A DNA stretch of 5,096 nucleotides from G020351775 sp039588335. Lineage in GTDB: Bacteria > Gemmatimonadota > Gemmatimonadetes > Gemmatimonadales > GWC2-71-9. The DNA is taken from assembly GCA_039588335.1 (NCBI GenBank), contig JBDGZZ010000299.1, positions 1 through 5,096 of the forward strand. The letters are read 5' to 3'. Below are positions 4,706-5,096 of the stretch, piece by piece (the first letter of the stretch is position 1; each line of letters opens with the position of its first letter). The translations under genes were made by a program, and so were the position numbers. The notes beneath the pieces are model-generated. The model was not told where the DNA came from and did no database searches. It worked only from the letters and a program-made list of their open reading frames with translations.

Positions 4706-5096
4706 ATGATCCCACGCTGGGTTCGCGACACGAATTTTGACAAACTCGCTGGCGTCGTCCGATTGATGCTGGGAGTTGTATTCGTCATGACGGGGGCGAT
4801 GAAGCTGATCGTCCCGATGTTGGCGGATGCATGGTCCGGTCAGTTGCTGGCCGCGAACCTTCCGTTCTATACCCTGACTCGATGGACGGTGCCGTTCATC
4901 GAGATGGCCTTGGGGAGTATGCTACTGGCCGGCCTGTTTGCACGGCTCGCGAGCTTCGCCGTCATCGGCATCATGACGGTTGCCACGTATGTACATCTGG
5001 TCGTCGACGATGCGACGTTGTTCCCGCTTCAGCCGAGCGAACCGGTCGTCCCCATCGTTGTCATGGCAATGAGCGCGTTGATTCTCTGGAAGGGAG
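4706..5096 (+). CDS. DoxX-like integral membrane protein, 3' end cut by window
   Basis: The first 130 residues are seen; the frame is open to the window end. Hydrophobic segments lie at about 14-38 (LAGVVRLMLGVVFVMTGAMKLIVPM), 62-78, 81-100 and 114-127, consistent with the four-helix DoxX/DoxD-like family. The first has the G-x-x-F-x-x-x-G-x-x-K-L pattern common in DoxX proteins. Members are linked to quinone, thiosulfate or oxidative-stress functions in different organisms, so no reaction is assigned. GAGAGG lies 5 nt before the ATG at 4706. Co-transcription with the MOSC gene is likely from the 46-nt gap. Confidence 0.75.
   Translation, partial: MIPRWVRDTNFDKLAGVVRLMLGVVFVMTGAMKLIVPMLADAWSGQLLAANLPFYTLTRWTVPFIEMALGSMLLAGLFARLASFAVIGIMTVATYVHLVVDDATLFPLQPSEPVVPIVVMAMSALILWKG

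Overview
The window reads as a moderately GC-rich bacterial chromosome fragment, probably from an uncultivated environmental lineage. Ribosome-binding sites are of the AGGAGG type, one gene is preceded by a near-consensus sigma70-type promoter, and there is no rRNA, tRNA, CRISPR array or insertion sequence. I cannot assign a phylum from this sequence alone. The genes are short and compact and sit on both strands.

Left part (1-1720). A 21-bp imperfect repeat block (17-79) runs into the ribosome-binding site of a chimeric gene (110-811). Its first ~70 residues resemble the start of an unrelated small conserved protein, and the rest is the back part of an SLT-type lytic transglycosylase domain. 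A convergent YciI-like small protein (788-1048, minus) overlaps its end. Then comes the most notable locus: a carboxymuconolactone decarboxylase/AhpD-like gene (1232-1633). An in-frame TGA sits exactly at the second cysteine of the CxxC redox motif, a GGU-loop hairpin follows at bacterial SECIS distance, and 49 well-conserved-looking codons follow before the real stop. I read this as a selenoprotein with a C-K-Y-Sec centre. A strong hairpin follows its stop.

Middle part (1716-3506, all minus strand). This is an arsenic-methylation unit. arsR starts at an ATG lying at the predicted transcription start (leaderless), under a promoter overlapped by a near-perfect 24-bp palindrome. It overlaps arsM (arsenite S-adenosylmethionine methyltransferase with its three conserved cysteines) by 26 nt. 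After a 117-nt gap with a GC-rich hairpin, a secreted cytochrome P460-family haem protein follows. A 55-codon membrane-anchored Cys/His-rich small protein (3602-3769) with a good ribosome-binding site lies just upstream of the arsR promoter.

Right part (4006-5096, plus strand). A MOSC-domain protein of the YiiM type is followed 46 nt later by a DoxX-like membrane protein cut by the window end. They are probably co-transcribed.

Themes that could link the genes are redox and metalloid stress (Sec-containing AhpD-like protein, P460, ArsR/ArsM, MOSC). That link is inferred from proximity only. The best candidates for something new are the Sec-encoding AhpD-like gene, the chimeric transglycosylase with its repeat leader, and the small Cys/His-rich protein beside arsR.
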